Positions 17,244-25,789 of a stretch of DNA of 64,000 nt are shown in pieces. Source of the DNA: Actinomycetospora termitidis. Lineage in GTDB: Bacteria; Actinomycetota; Actinomycetes; Mycobacteriales; Pseudonocardiaceae. The first letter of the stretch is position 1; each line of letters begins with the position of its first letter. The translations under genes and the position numbers were made by a program. Below the pieces are notes generated by a model. It made no database searches. It was not told where the DNA came from and saw nothing but the letters and a program-made list of their open reading frames with translations. Where the stretch lies: positions 186,001-250,000 of the forward strand of contig NZ_JASVWF010000009.1 in NCBI RefSeq assembly GCF_030286555.1. The letters are read 5' to 3'.

Positions 17244-18386
17244 TCAGAAGTAGCCGTTCCCCGGGAGCGGCTCGCCGCTGATGGCGAGTCGGCCCAGTGC
17301 GGTCGCCCGGTACGACGCCGGGTTGTGCAGGGTGATCGTGCGGATGTTGCGCCAGTGCCGGTCGAGGTTCTTGGTCCGGCTCGAGGCCGACGCGCCGCCG
17401 ACGTCGAACAACGCCGTCGCCGCGTCGGTCGCGACCCGGTCGAGGTGCACCTTGACCGCGCTGGCCGCGACCGACGCCGCCCGCCCGACCTCCTCGGTCG
17501 GTTCCCCGGCCCGCACCGCGTCCTCCGCCGCCTGCACCGCGTCCGCCGCGGCCAGCACGGCCGACTCCGCGACCCACGCCGTCGACACGAGCCGGCCGAC
17601 GGTCTCTTGCAGGATCGGGTCGTCCACCGGTTCCGGGGCGGGCGCGTGGTCGAACGTGCGCGTCCGCGACCGGACCAGTGCGGCGGCGTCCGTCGCGACC
17701 GCCCGCAGGATCCCGGCCACCACCGCGTACAGGTAGAGCTGCAGGAACGGCACGTCGCCGGCGGGGCGCGGCTCGTGGCGCGGGCGGACGGACAGGAACT
17801 CGTCCGGGGCGACGCGGACCTGCGCGAATCGCGTCGTCCCCGTCCCGGTGCGCGACTGCCCCATGCCGTCCCAGTCGTCGACGACGGACACGCCCTCCCG
17901 CGTGACCGGCACCAGCACCGTCGCGACCCGGTCGCCCTCGACCCGTGCGGCCACCGAGATCCAGTCCGAGTACAGCGTCCCGGTGCTGTAGTACTTCACG
18001 CCGTCGAGCAACCACCCGCCGTCGACCGCGGTGAGCGTCGTCGTGAAGTCGTGGTTCCCGGCGGCGACGTTCCCGGTCTCGGAGATCGCGTTGCCGAACA
18101 CCTTCCCGGCGCGCACCTCGTCCAGCCATGGTGTGTGCCCGCCCCGGACGAAGCCGATCGTCTGGCTGTAGTGCGTGCGCAGCACATGGGCGACGATCGG
18201 GTCGGCCTCGGCGAGGTCGATGACGAAGCCCAGCAGCTCGCGGATCGACGCGCCCGTCAGGGGGAGCGCGCCGAGTCCGGCCGCCGCGACGGCGGCCACC
18301 TGCTCGAACGGGCTCACGTCGTCGCGCTCCCGCTCGGCCGCGCCCTCGGCGATCGAGGCGAGCAGCGCGGCGCGGTCGGGGATCAC
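17244..18386 (-). CDS. Acyl-CoA-dehydrogenase-fold flavin monooxygenase (DszC/SfnB-like)
   Basis: 380 aa from GTG 18386. The fold is that of acyl-CoA dehydrogenases: FGNAISETGNVAAGNHDFTT at the flavin site, LDGVKYYSTGTLYSDWI, then a helical C-terminal bundle ending GGASASSRTKNLDRHWRNIR. RHWRN near the end is characteristic of the DszC/SfnB group, which uses FMNH2 and O2 to oxidise organosulfur compounds rather than acyl-CoA. It is last gene of the ssu operon; its start overlaps the MFS stop (GTGA). Sulfur scavenging is the likely role. Confidence 0.85.
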   Translation of the reverse strand: MIPDRAALLASIAEGAAERERDDVSPFEQVAAVAAAGLGALPLTGASIRELLGFVIDLAEADPIVAHVLRTHYSQTIGFVRGGHTPWLDEVRAGKVFGNAISETGNVAAGNHDFTTTLTAVDGGWLLDGVKYYSTGTLYSDWISVAARVEGDRVATVLVPVTREGVSVVDDWDGMGQSRTGTGTTRFAQVRVAPDEFLSVRPRHEPRPAGDVPFLQLYLYAVVAGILRAVATDAAALVRSRTRTFDHAPAPEPVDDPILQETVGRLVSTAWVAESAVLAAADAVQAAEDAVRAGEPTEEVGRAASVAASAVKVHLDRVATDAATALFDVGGASASSRTKNLDRHWRNIRTITLHNPASYRATALGRLAISGEPLPGNGYF

Positions 18387-19684
18387 ACCGTCGATCCTTC
18401 CCGACGGCGGGTCGGGTCCGGTGCCAGGAGCGCCGCCGCCGTCGTGAGCACGGCGACCCCGGCGTACGCGACGACGATCCACCACGGCCGCCCGTCGCCG
18501 GCGATCAGCAGGGAGGCGGCCACGAGCGGGGCGAACCCGCCGGAGAGGACCGAGCCGATCTGGTAGCCCAGCGAGGCCCCGCTGTAGCGGACCCGGACGT
18601 CGAACATCTCCGCGAACCACGCCGCCTGCGGCCCGTACATCGAGTCGTGGACGACGTTGATCGCCAGCACCGCGGCCACCACGATCAGCAGCGTCGAGCC
18701 GGTGTCGACGGCGAGGAAGAACAGCGCCAGCGCGAACGTCCCGCCGACCGCGCCGAGCAGGTAGGGCCGCCGTCGGCCGACCCGGTCGGACAGGACCGCC
18801 CACAGCGGCGTCGTGACCAGCCCGATCGCGGACACCACGACGACGGCCGTGAGACCCGCCGACGACGTCTTGCCCAGCTTCTGCGTCACGTACGTCAGGC
18901 CGTACGTGGTGATCAGCGTGTAGAGCCCGATCTGGGAGAGCCGCAGACCCGTCGTCAGGAGGACCTCGCGGGGCGCGGTCCGCAGCACCTCCACCACGGG
19001 CAGCCGGGCGACCTGGCGCTCGGCGCGCAGGGCCGCGAACTCCGGCGCGTCCTCCAGCCGCAGCCGGATGACCAGGCCGATCACGACGAGCACCGCGCTG
19101 GCCAGGAACGGGATGCGCCAGCCCCAGGACAGGAACGCCTCGTCGGACGTCGTCGCCTGCACCAGGAACAGCGAGCCGGTCGCGAGCAGCATGCCGGCGG
19201 GGGAGCCGATCTGGGTGAAGCTGCCGTACCAGCCGCGCCGGTGCGCCGGGGCGTGCTCGGCGGCGAGGACCGCTGCGCCGCCCCACTCGGCGCCGACCGC
19301 GAAGCCCTGCACGAGCCGCAGCACGACGAGCAGGGTCGGGGCCAGCGCGCCGATGCTCGCGTACCCGGGGAGGAGCCCGATCAGCGTCGTCGCGCCGCCC
19401 ATCGCGACCAGCGCCCCGACCAGCACGCTCTTGCGCCCCACCCGGTCGCCGAGGTGCCCGGCGACGATCGCACCGATCGGGCGCGCCCCGAAACCGGCGG
19501 CGTAGGTCGCGAACGCGGCGAGCGTCCCCGCCGTCGGGCTGACCGACGGGAAGAACAGCGTGTTGAACACCAGCGCCGTCGCGGTGGCGTAGAGGTAGAA
19601 GTCGTACCACTCGATGGCCGTGCCGACCGCGCTCGCGAGGGCGACCCGGCGCGGGGTGGTGGCCTGCTCGGCGGTGGCGGTCAC
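18383..19684 (-). CDS. MFS transporter (MHS family) in the organosulfur operon
   Basis: 433 aa from GTG 19684. It has about twelve membrane helices, TAIEWYDFYLYATATALVFN at helix 1, GHLGDRVGRKSVLVGALVAM in the 2-3 loop, and VGAEWGGAAVLAAEHAP. It is similar in layout to the leader-controlled MFS at 7154-8455. Both its ends overlap neighbours by four bases, so it is translated within the ssu operon and probably imports or exports a sulfur compound or its desulfurised product. Confidence 0.85.
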   Translation of the reverse strand: MTATAEQATTPRRVALASAVGTAIEWYDFYLYATATALVFNTLFFPSVSPTAGTLAAFATYAAGFGARPIGAIVAGHLGDRVGRKSVLVGALVAMGGATTLIGLLPGYASIGALAPTLLVVLRLVQGFAVGAEWGGAAVLAAEHAPAHRRGWYGSFTQIGSPAGMLLATGSLFLVQATTSDEAFLSWGWRIPFLASAVLVVIGLVIRLRLEDAPEFAALRAERQVARLPVVEVLRTAPREVLLTTGLRLSQIGLYTLITTYGLTYVTQKLGKTSSAGLTAVVVVSAIGLVTTPLWAVLSDRVGRRRPYLLGAVGGTFALALFFLAVDTGSTLLIVVAAVLAINVVHDSMYGPQAAWFAEMFDVRVRYSGASLGYQIGSVLSGGFAPLVAASLLIAGDGRPWWIVVAYAGVAVLTTAAALLAPDPTRRREGSTV

Positions 19685-20646
19685 GGCGAGCTCAACTCCC
19701 GGACCCGGGGCGCGACCTGCACGTCGGTGCGCAGCACGCCGGAACTCCGCAGGTTGTCCGCGACGGTCTGCAGTTCGCCGACGGTGTCCGGGGTCAGCGG
19801 CACGGCCTGGCGCTGCGCCCGCGCGGCGATCACCGAGGCCACCTGTGGCGGACGCTGGGTGAGCTTCGCGTAGATGTCGGTGAACTGCTGCGGGTTCGCC
19901 CGCGCCCAGTCCAGCGCCCGGTTGTAGCGGGCCACGAAGTCCGTCATCGCGGCGCGCTTGTCGGCGTCGTCGAGGGCGTCGTTGTTCGCGTCGAGGAAGC
20001 TCAGGCCGGGGGAGAGGCCGGCGTTGTCGCGCAGGATCGTGGCACCGCTGTCCTGCTGTGCGACGGCGGTGTACGGGTCCCAGGTCGACCAGGCGTCGAT
20101 CGCGCCGGTCTTGAACGCCGCGGCCGCGTCGACCGGCTGCAGGAAGCTGATCTGCACCTGGTCGGCGGGGACGCCGGCCTCCTTCAGAGCCTGCAGCAGC
20201 AGGTAGTGCCCGATGCTGCCCTGGGTCGTCGGCGAGACCTTCCTGCCCCGCAGGTCGGCGACGGACCGGATCGGTGAGCCGGGCGGGAGCAGGATCGACA
20301 GACCGCCGGCCGACGGCGTGCGGGTCGCGGCGACGACGGAGATGTCGTCGCTCGCGCCCAGCGCGTTCAGCGTGGGGGAGTCGCCCGCGACCCCGATGTC
20401 GACCGCCTCGCTGCGCAGCGCCTCCAGCAGCGGTGCCGCGGCGGGGAACTGCGCGAACTCGACCTGGTACGGGGCGCCGGCCAGCACCCCGGAGGCCTCG
20501 AGCAGCGCCTGCTGCTGACCGGCCTGGTCCCCGAAGTGGATCGTCTGGCCCGCGGCGTTGCCGGGTCCCTCGGTCGACGAGCCGCCGGAGCAGCCGGCGA
20601 GCAGGAGAGCGACCGTCGCGGTCGCGGCCAGGAGGGCGCGTCTCAC
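19681..20646 (-). CDS. ssuA: Sulfonate ABC transporter substrate-binding lipoprotein
   Basis: 321 aa from GTG 20646. A lipoprotein signal (RRALLAATATVALLLAGCSG, lipobox LAGC) precedes an SsuA/NitT/TauA-type binding fold: ALRSEAVDIGVAGDSPTLNA, SPTTQGSIGHYLLLQALKEA and FKTGAIDAWSTWDPYTA. It would deliver aliphatic sulfonates to the SsuB/SsuC transporter encoded upstream in the same operon. It overlaps both the cupin gene before it and the MFS gene after it by GTGA. Confidence 0.9.
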   Translation of the reverse strand: MRRALLAATATVALLLAGCSGGSSTEGPGNAAGQTIHFGDQAGQQQALLEASGVLAGAPYQVEFAQFPAAAPLLEALRSEAVDIGVAGDSPTLNALGASDDISVVAATRTPSAGGLSILLPPGSPIRSVADLRGRKVSPTTQGSIGHYLLLQALKEAGVPADQVQISFLQPVDAAAAFKTGAIDAWSTWDPYTAVAQQDSGATILRDNAGLSPGLSFLDANNDALDDADKRAAMTDFVARYNRALDWARANPQQFTDIYAKLTQRPPQVASVIAARAQRQAVPLTPDTVGELQTVADNLRSSGVLRTDVQVAPRVRELSSP

Positions 20647-21083
20647 GAGTCCTCCAGGGGCGTGAGAGCGGGGAGGTTCACGACGATGGCCTCCTGCGTG
20701 GTCCGGGAGATGACGACGACGGCGGGCTCGTCCGGGTCGGGGTTCTCCTCGCGGTGCGGGACCCACGGCGGGACGTAGACGTAGTCGCCGGGCGCGGTCT
20801 GCAGCACGACCTCGCCCTCGCCGTCGTGGAAGACGAACCGCGGACGCCCGGAGACCACGTAGATCGAGGTCTCGGACTCCCCGTGGTGGTGGTCGGAGGA
20901 GGCGGTGTCCGGGGCGACGTGGGTCTCGCCCGTCCACAGGGCGGAGGAGCCGACGGACTTGCCGCTGATCGCCTCCAGTCGGCGCATCCCACCGGACTGG
21001 GCGGTGTCGCCGGTGAGGTCGGTCCCGCGGACGTGGTGCACGCGCGCGTGCGCGGGCAGGTGCGGGTGGAAGGGTTCGGTCAC
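20643..21083 (-). CDS. Cupin-domain protein
   Basis: 146 aa from GTG 21083. One cupin barrel: the first motif is around TASSDHHHGESETSIYVVSG (a His cluster and Glu as metal ligands) and the second around DYVYVPPWVPHREENPDPDE (Pro-His). Such single-domain cupins bind a metal and act as dioxygenases, isomerases or sensors. Its place between the hydrolase/Rrf2 fusion and ssuA, with 4-base overlaps on both sides, suggests a role with the organosulfur substrate. The reaction is unknown. Confidence 0.8.
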   Translation of the reverse strand: MTEPFHPHLPAHARVHHVRGTDLTGDTAQSGGMRRLEAISGKSVGSSALWTGETHVAPDTASSDHHHGESETSIYVVSGRPRFVFHDGEGEVVLQTAPGDYVYVPPWVPHREENPDPDEPAVVVISRTTQEAIVVNLPALTPLEDS

Positions 21084-22168
21084 GGTGCGGACTCCAGGGT
21101 GCGGGTGGCGAGGAAGTCGGTGACGGTGCGGGTGAGCTCGGCCCAGACGGGGGTGTCGGGAGCCGAGGCGATCTCGCCCTCGACGGCGTGCACGACGTCG
21201 GCGACGGTGATCTCGGCCGGCGGTCGGGCGAGCCAGTAGCCGCCCTCGCAGCCGCGGCGGCTGCGGACCAGCCCGGCCCGGCGCAGGTCGACCATGAGGT
21301 TGACCAGCGAATTCAGGGGAATGGCGCGGGTCCGCGCCACCGTCTCGCACCGCACCGGCTCGGCGGCGGGGTCGTCGGGCAGTTCCGCGACCGCCCGCAG
21401 CGCGTAGTCCAGCCGGGCCGAGACGTGCAGCGGGCCGGAGCGTCGGCTGCGGGTCCGGGTGGGGGCGGGAGCAGGGGCGGGAGCGTCCCGGACCACCGCG
21501 CCCTTGCCGACCTCCTCGGCGAACAGCACGAGTCGTGCGGCGACACTGCGGTGGAAACGGTCGTTCAGCACGTCGTGCACGCCGCCCTCGACGACGGCGA
21601 GCGTCGCCTGCGCACCCGCGTGCGCGAGGGCCTGCACCGGGGCCAGTTGCGCGACCCGGTCCGCCGCGCCGTGCAGGACCAGCGTCGGCACGTCCGGGAG
21701 AGCGTCCGGCGGAGTGGTCGGCGCGCCGTCGAGGGCGCCCCAGGCGAAGTCCGGGTCGTCGGAGAGCAGGGCGCGGTGCACAGGGCAGGACGTCCGGAGG
21801 TCCAGCTCGGCCTCGCGGTCCGCGGCCTGCTCGCCCGCACCCAGCGGCAGTCCGGCCAGGACGAGCGCGTCGACCCCGGCCGGGCGGGCCGCGGCGTACG
21901 CCCACGCGCGCACCGCCCCGCAGTCGGAGCCGAGCAGGATCCGGGCGCCCTCGGGGTGCGCGTCGAACGCGGCCCGCACCGACCCGTCGTCCTGGGCGGC
22001 CGGGACGACGACGGTGTAGCCGTCGACGGCGAGGCGCCGTCCGAGCCGGTCGTAGACCCCGCCGTGCTCCCCGCGCCCGGCGAGCACGACGACGGTGCCG
22101 CGGGAGGCGGCGGTCGGGGTGTGCACGACGGCGGCGCCGACCCGGGCGTGGTCCGGCGTTGTCGTCAC
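21080..22168 (-). CDS. Fusion of an alpha/beta-hydrolase domain with an Rrf2-type winged helix
   Basis: 362 aa from GTG 22168. Residues about 1-225 form an alpha/beta hydrolase: the nucleophile elbow is GSDCG (Asp in the position usually held by Ser, as in dehalogenases and epoxide hydrolases), the acid is in VLHGAADRV and the His in EGGVHDVLND. After a Pro/Ala/Arg linker, residues about 255-345 are an Rrf2 DNA-binding domain (LDYALRAVAELP, RRAGLVRSRRGCEGGYWLAR, EITVADVVHAVEG). Only one Cys lies in the Rrf2 part, so it lacks the three-Cys Fe-S site of IscR. It is possibly a regulator that senses or turns over a sulfur compound. Confidence 0.8.
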   Translation of the reverse strand: MTTTPDHARVGAAVVHTPTAASRGTVVVLAGRGEHGGVYDRLGRRLAVDGYTVVVPAAQDDGSVRAAFDAHPEGARILLGSDCGAVRAWAYAAARPAGVDALVLAGLPLGAGEQAADREAELDLRTSCPVHRALLSDDPDFAWGALDGAPTTPPDALPDVPTLVLHGAADRVAQLAPVQALAHAGAQATLAVVEGGVHDVLNDRFHRSVAARLVLFAEEVGKGAVVRDAPAPAPAPTRTRSRRSGPLHVSARLDYALRAVAELPDDPAAEPVRCETVARTRAIPLNSLVNLMVDLRRAGLVRSRRGCEGGYWLARPPAEITVADVVHAVEGEIASAPDTPVWAELTRTVTDFLATRTLESAP

Positions 22169-23274
22169 GCCGGGACCCGCTCGCGCCGGGCGGCCAGCTC
22201 GGCACGCACGAGGGGCAGCAGGTGGCGCCCGTAGTCCACCGCGTCGTCGTACGGGTCGTAGCCGCGGATGAGCAGCGTCGTGACGCCGAGGTCGACGTAG
22301 TCCAGCAGCGCCGCCGCCACCGTCTCCGGGGTCCCGACGAGTGCGGTGGAGTTGCCCGCCGCGCCGGTCGCGGCCGCCGTCGGGGTCCACAGCGCGCGGT
22401 CGTGCAGCTCACCGCGTTCGGCGGCCGCGAGCAGGCGCTGCGACCCGACGTTGGCCGGCGGCTCCCCGCCCCGACGGCGGGTCATGCGTCCGGTGAACGA
22501 CCCGGCGCCGCCCTGCGCGGAGTGGATGCGCGCGAGCACGTCGTGGGCGCGCTCCCAGGCCTGCTCCTCGGTCGCGCCGAGGATCGGCCGGAAGGAGACC
22601 GAGATGCCGGGCAGATCGGTGCGCCCGGCGGCCCGCGCGGCCTCGTGGACCGCCGCGATCTGCTCCGCGGTCTCCGCCAACGGCTCGCCCCACAGTGCGA
22701 AGACGTCCGCCTGCTTCCCGCCCACCCGGTACGCGGCGGTGGACGACCCGCCGAAGTAGACCGGGATCCTGCCGAGCGGCCGCACCGCGGCGTCCACGTC
22801 GGCGACGTCGTAGAACTGGCCGGCGTGGTCGAACGGCCGCTCCGAGGTCCACGTCGCGCGCACGACGTCGAGGTACTCGTCCGTGCGGCGGTAGCGGTCC
22901 TCCTTGCCGAGGAGGTCGCCGTCGCGGTGCTGGTCGACGTCGCTGCCCCCGGAGATGACGTGCATCGCCACGCGGCCGCCGGAGAACCGGTCGAGGGTGG
23001 CGTACGCGCGGGCCGCGAGCGTCGGTGCCATGAAGCCGGGCCGGTGGGCGACGAGGAAGCCGAGCCGTTCGGAGTGCGCGGCGCCGAACGCGGCGACCTG
23101 CAGGCCGTCCGCGGTCGACGAGCTGTGGCCGACGAGGACCTTGTCGAACCCGGCGTCCTCGTGGGCGGTCACGAACCGCCGGACGAAGTCCGGGTCGACC
23201 TCCGGCCCGACCGGCGGGTGGATCTCCGAGACGTGCCGGGTGCCGATCATGCCGACGAACTCGACGGTGCTCAT
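22165..23274 (-). CDS. LLM flavin monooxygenase of the ssu operon (SsuD-like)
   Basis: 369 aa from ATG 23274. It has the same ordered motifs as the paralogue at 9933-11054: VGMIGTRHVSEIHPP, HEDAGFDKVLVGHSSSTADG, RLGFLVAHRPGFMAPTLAAR, GGRVAMHVISGGSD and IPVYFGGSSTAAYRVGGK. Its place between ssuB and the hydrolase/Rrf2 fusion, joined by ATGA and GTGA overlaps, makes it the desulfonating oxygenase of this operon. An FMN reductase partner is not encoded in the operon. Confidence 0.85.
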   Translation of the reverse strand: MSTVEFVGMIGTRHVSEIHPPVGPEVDPDFVRRFVTAHEDAGFDKVLVGHSSSTADGLQVAAFGAAHSERLGFLVAHRPGFMAPTLAARAYATLDRFSGGRVAMHVISGGSDVDQHRDGDLLGKEDRYRRTDEYLDVVRATWTSERPFDHAGQFYDVADVDAAVRPLGRIPVYFGGSSTAAYRVGGKQADVFALWGEPLAETAEQIAAVHEAARAAGRTDLPGISVSFRPILGATEEQAWERAHDVLARIHSAQGGAGSFTGRMTRRRGGEPPANVGSQRLLAAAERGELHDRALWTPTAAATGAAGNSTALVGTPETVAAALLDYVDLGVTTLLIRGYDPYDDAVDYGRHLLPLVRAELAARRERVPA

Positions 23275-23984
23275 GCGTGCTCCTTCACGTCGACGCCCAG
23301 CCGGGCGAGCAGGTCGGTGCGCATCGCGACGAGGGCCGGGTCGGCGAGGTCGCGGGGTCGGTCGATCTCGACGCGGGCGTCGTGCGCGATGCGCCCGCGG
23401 TCCATGACGAGGACGCGGTCGGCCAGGACGAGCGCCTCCTCGACGTCGTGGGTGACGAGGAGGACCGCGCACCGGTGGCGCTGCCAGAGCTCGTCGACGA
23501 GACCGCGCGCGGTCAGGCGGGTCAGCGCGTCCAGGGCCGAGAACGGCTCGTCGAGGAGCAGCAGGTCCGGCTCGCGCACCAGTGAGCGGGCGAGCGCCAC
23601 GCGTTGCGCCTCGCCGCCGGAGAGGACCTTCGGCCAGACGTCCACGCGGTGCGAGAGGCCGACCTCGGCCAGCGCCGCCTCCGCCCGCTCCCGGTCCGGC
23701 CGGCCGGGGAGGCCGAGGACGACGTTGCGCCACACCCTCTTCCACGGCATCAGCCGCGGCGCCTGGAACCCGACGGCCCGGCCGCGGGCCACGGAGACGT
23801 CGCCGGTGATGTCGCGGTCGAGGTCGGCGAGGATGCGCAGCAGCGTCGACTTCCCGCAGCCGCTCGCGCCGAGCAGCGCGACGAACTCGCCCGGCTCGAT
23901 GTGCAGGTCGAGCCCGTCGATCACGACGTGCTCACCGAACCGTCGGGACAGGTTCCGGACCTCGACGGGCGCTCCGGTGGTCAC
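23271..23984 (-). CDS. ssuB: Sulfonate ABC transporter ATP-binding subunit
   Basis: 237 aa from GTG 23984, which overlaps the permease stop (GTGA). Walker A is LLGASGCGKSTLLR (about residues 41-54), the Q-loop is in GFQAPRLMPWKRVWRNV, the signature is LSGGEAQRVALARSLVREPD, Walker B is LLLLDEPFSALD and the H-loop is VTHDVEEA. These are typical of the SsuB/TauB/NrtD group. It energises uptake through SsuC. Confidence 0.93.
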   Translation of the reverse strand: MTTGAPVEVRNLSRRFGEHVVIDGLDLHIEPGEFVALLGASGCGKSTLLRILADLDRDITGDVSVARGRAVGFQAPRLMPWKRVWRNVVLGLPGRPDRERAEAALAEVGLSHRVDVWPKVLSGGEAQRVALARSLVREPDLLLLDEPFSALDALTRLTARGLVDELWQRHRCAVLLVTHDVEEALVLADRVLVMDRGRIAHDARVEIDRPRDLADPALVAMRTDLLARLGVDVKEHA

Positions 23985-24832
23985 TGTCCCTGGAAGGCCG
24001 GTCGCCACGACAGCAGCCCCCTCTCCAGTCCGCGGACGATCAGGTCGGCGACGAGGCCGAGCAGGGCGTAGAGGACGAGGCAGACGACGATGACGTCGGT
24101 CTGGAAGTACTCGCGGGCGGTGTTCATCTCGTAGCCGATCCCGGAGGTGGTGTTGATCGTCTCGCCGAACACCAGCGCCAGCCACGCCGAGCCGAGCGCG
24201 TAGCGCAGGCCGACGAGCGCCTGGGGGAGCGCGGCCGGGAGGATCACCTGGCGGATCTGGTCGAGCCGGCCGAGCCCGAGCGTGCGCGACGCCTCCACCA
24301 GCGCCGCGTCGACGTTGCGGATGCCGCCGAAGAGGTTCATGTAGAGCGGGAAGGTCACCGCGAGCCCGATCAGCGCGACCTTCGGCTCCTCGCCGATCCC
24401 GAACCAGACGATCAGCAGCGGGATCAGCCCGATCACCGGGACGGTGCGCAGCATCTGCACCGGCAGGTCCAGCAGGTCCTCGCCGCGGCGGAAGAGACCG
24501 GTGATCGTCGCGAGCACGGTCGCGGTGACGATGCCGAGCACGAGACCCAGTGCGACCCGGCCGAGCGAGGCGAGGATCGCCGACGACAGCCGGCCCTCGG
24601 CCGCCATCTCGACCGCGGTCGCGAACACGTCCGACGGCGGGGCGAGGACGTCGCGCTCGAGGACCCCGGACGAGCCGAGGATCTGCCAGAGGATCACCAG
24701 GACGACGGGTGAGGCGGCCTTGACCACCCACCGCGGCACCCGCTGGTGGCCGGACTCCGGCTCGGGGACGATCGTCTCGGTCTCGACGGCGAGGTCGGTG
24801 GGTGGGGGTTTCCGGGCAGGAGCGAGCGACAT
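23981..24832 (-). CDS. ssuC: Sulfonate ABC transporter permease
   Basis: 283 aa. After about 35 polar residues come six membrane helices of the BPD_transp_1 type. The EAA-like loop that docks on SsuB reads EASRTLGLGRLDQIRQVILP, and GSAWLALVFGETINTTSGIG and MNTAREYFQTD are typical of SsuC/TauC. It is first structural gene of an eight-gene operon and begins about 95 bases after leader peptide 5. Confidence 0.92.
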   Translation of the reverse strand: MSLAPARKPPPTDLAVETETIVPEPESGHQRVPRWVVKAASPVVLVILWQILGSSGVLERDVLAPPSDVFATAVEMAAEGRLSSAILASLGRVALGLVLGIVTATVLATITGLFRRGEDLLDLPVQMLRTVPVIGLIPLLIVWFGIGEEPKVALIGLAVTFPLYMNLFGGIRNVDAALVEASRTLGLGRLDQIRQVILPAALPQALVGLRYALGSAWLALVFGETINTTSGIGYEMNTAREYFQTDVIVVCLVLYALLGLVADLIVRGLERGLLSWRPAFQGQ

Positions 24833-24926
24833 GTGCCCTCCGGGGCGCGTGCGTCATCGACCGGCGCGTGGGAGCGTCGGGTGGACTCGTGCGGGGACGT
24901 CGGTGGCCGCGATCGCGGCGGGCGCT

Positions 24927-24998
24927 CTACCGACAGAGCGCGGAGGCGACCCGGAGCAGGTCGATGTGCTCGCGCACGGTGAGCTCCTGGCCGGGCAT
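24927..24998 (-). CDS. HVDL-type cysteine leader peptide (leader 5), head of the ssu operon
   Basis: A 23-codon frame ends VREHIDLLRVASALCR, with one Cys at the penultimate position. No Shine-Dalgarno precedes it. A -10-like TAGCGT ends seven bases before the ATG, so the transcript is probably leaderless. It stops about 95 bases before ssuC, enough for a hairpin or a Rho-entry region. Cys starvation would stall the ribosome at the last sense codons. Confidence 0.82.
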   Translation of the reverse strand: MPGQELTVREHIDLLRVASALCR

Positions 24999-25004
24999 GT
25001 CCCG

Positions 25005-25053
25005 GACGCTAGGGGGCCGGACGGGGAATCACAACCTCGGCGATTGGGATTGT
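25005..25053 (-). promoter_or_regulatory. Promoter and palindromic operator of the ssu operon
   Basis: On the minus strand TTGTGA is followed after 17 bases by TAGCGT, seven bases before the leader ATG. The -35 hexamer is also the right arm of an inverted repeat, TCACAA-(15 bases)-TTGTGA, at about 25027-25053. A repressor there would block RNA polymerase. The Rrf2 fusion protein of the same operon or a Cys-type regulator are candidates; this is inference. Confidence 0.5.
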
Positions 25054-25291
25054 GACGCGGCCGGTGCTGCGGGCCGTCCTTGCGCCGTTCGCCGCAGGTG
25101 CGATCGAATGATGCGCATGGATGCAGGTGGACTCCGGGCCTTCGGGCTCACGGCCTTCTGGCCGAGCCGCCGCGTGCAGGAGTTCGACCAGTGGTGTCGC
25201 CGGGCCGCGTGAGCCCGCTGCCCGTTCCCCGCGTGCCTCCGCGGCCGGTCCGTGCCGACCCCTGACGTCGAACCCGCAGAGAGGACCCCCG

Positions 25292-25780
25292 GTGTCCGTC
25301 ACCGACGACTACCTGAAGAACAACGAGACCTACGTCGCGCACTTCCCCGGCGAGCTGCCGCTGCCGCCCGCCCGGAAGACCGCCGTCGTCGCGTGCATGG
25401 ACGCGCGCGTGAACCCCTACGGCGCGCTGGGGCTGAAGGAGGGCGACTCGCACGTCATCCGCAACGCCGGCGGCGTCGTCACCGACGACACGATCCGCTC
25501 CCTGGCCATCTCGCAGCACCTGCTGGGCACCGAGGAGATCATCCTCATCCATCACACCGACTGCGGCATGGTGACCTTCACCGACGAGCAGTTCGCCGAG
25601 ATCCTCGAGAAGGAGACCGGTCAGCGGCCGTCGTGGACCGCGAACGCCTTCCCGGACGCCGAGCAGGACGTCCGCGACTCCATCAAGCGCATCACCGACA
25701 GCCCGTTCGTCAAGAACAAGGGCTCCGTGCGGGGCTTCGTCATCGACGTGGCGACCGGGAAGCTGCACGAGGTGTCGTGA
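25292..25780 (+). CDS. Beta-class carbonic anhydrase
   Basis: 162 aa from GTG 25292 (AGAGAGGA upstream). The zinc ligands are Cys35 in CMDARV, then His88 and Cys91 in HHTDCGM. The Asp-Arg dyad (D37, R39) of the beta class is present, and the protein is short, as in the single-domain actinobacterial form. It interconverts CO2 and bicarbonate. It is a single gene followed by hairpins. The 250 bp upstream contain one short open frame (25108-25212) that I do not consider a gene. Confidence 0.93.
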   Translation: MSVTDDYLKNNETYVAHFPGELPLPPARKTAVVACMDARVNPYGALGLKEGDSHVIRNAGGVVTDDTIRSLAISQHLLGTEEIILIHHTDCGMVTFTDEQFAEILEKETGQRPSWTANAFPDAEQDVRDSIKRITDSPFVKNKGSVRGFVIDVATGKLHEVS

Positions 25781-25789
25781 GCACCGGTT

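Noticed and set aside
25108..25212. 34-codon frame before the carbonic anhydrase, considered as another leader peptide
   Set aside because: It has one Cys near the end but lacks the R-x-H-V-D core and a ribosome site, and the downstream gene is not sulfur-related.
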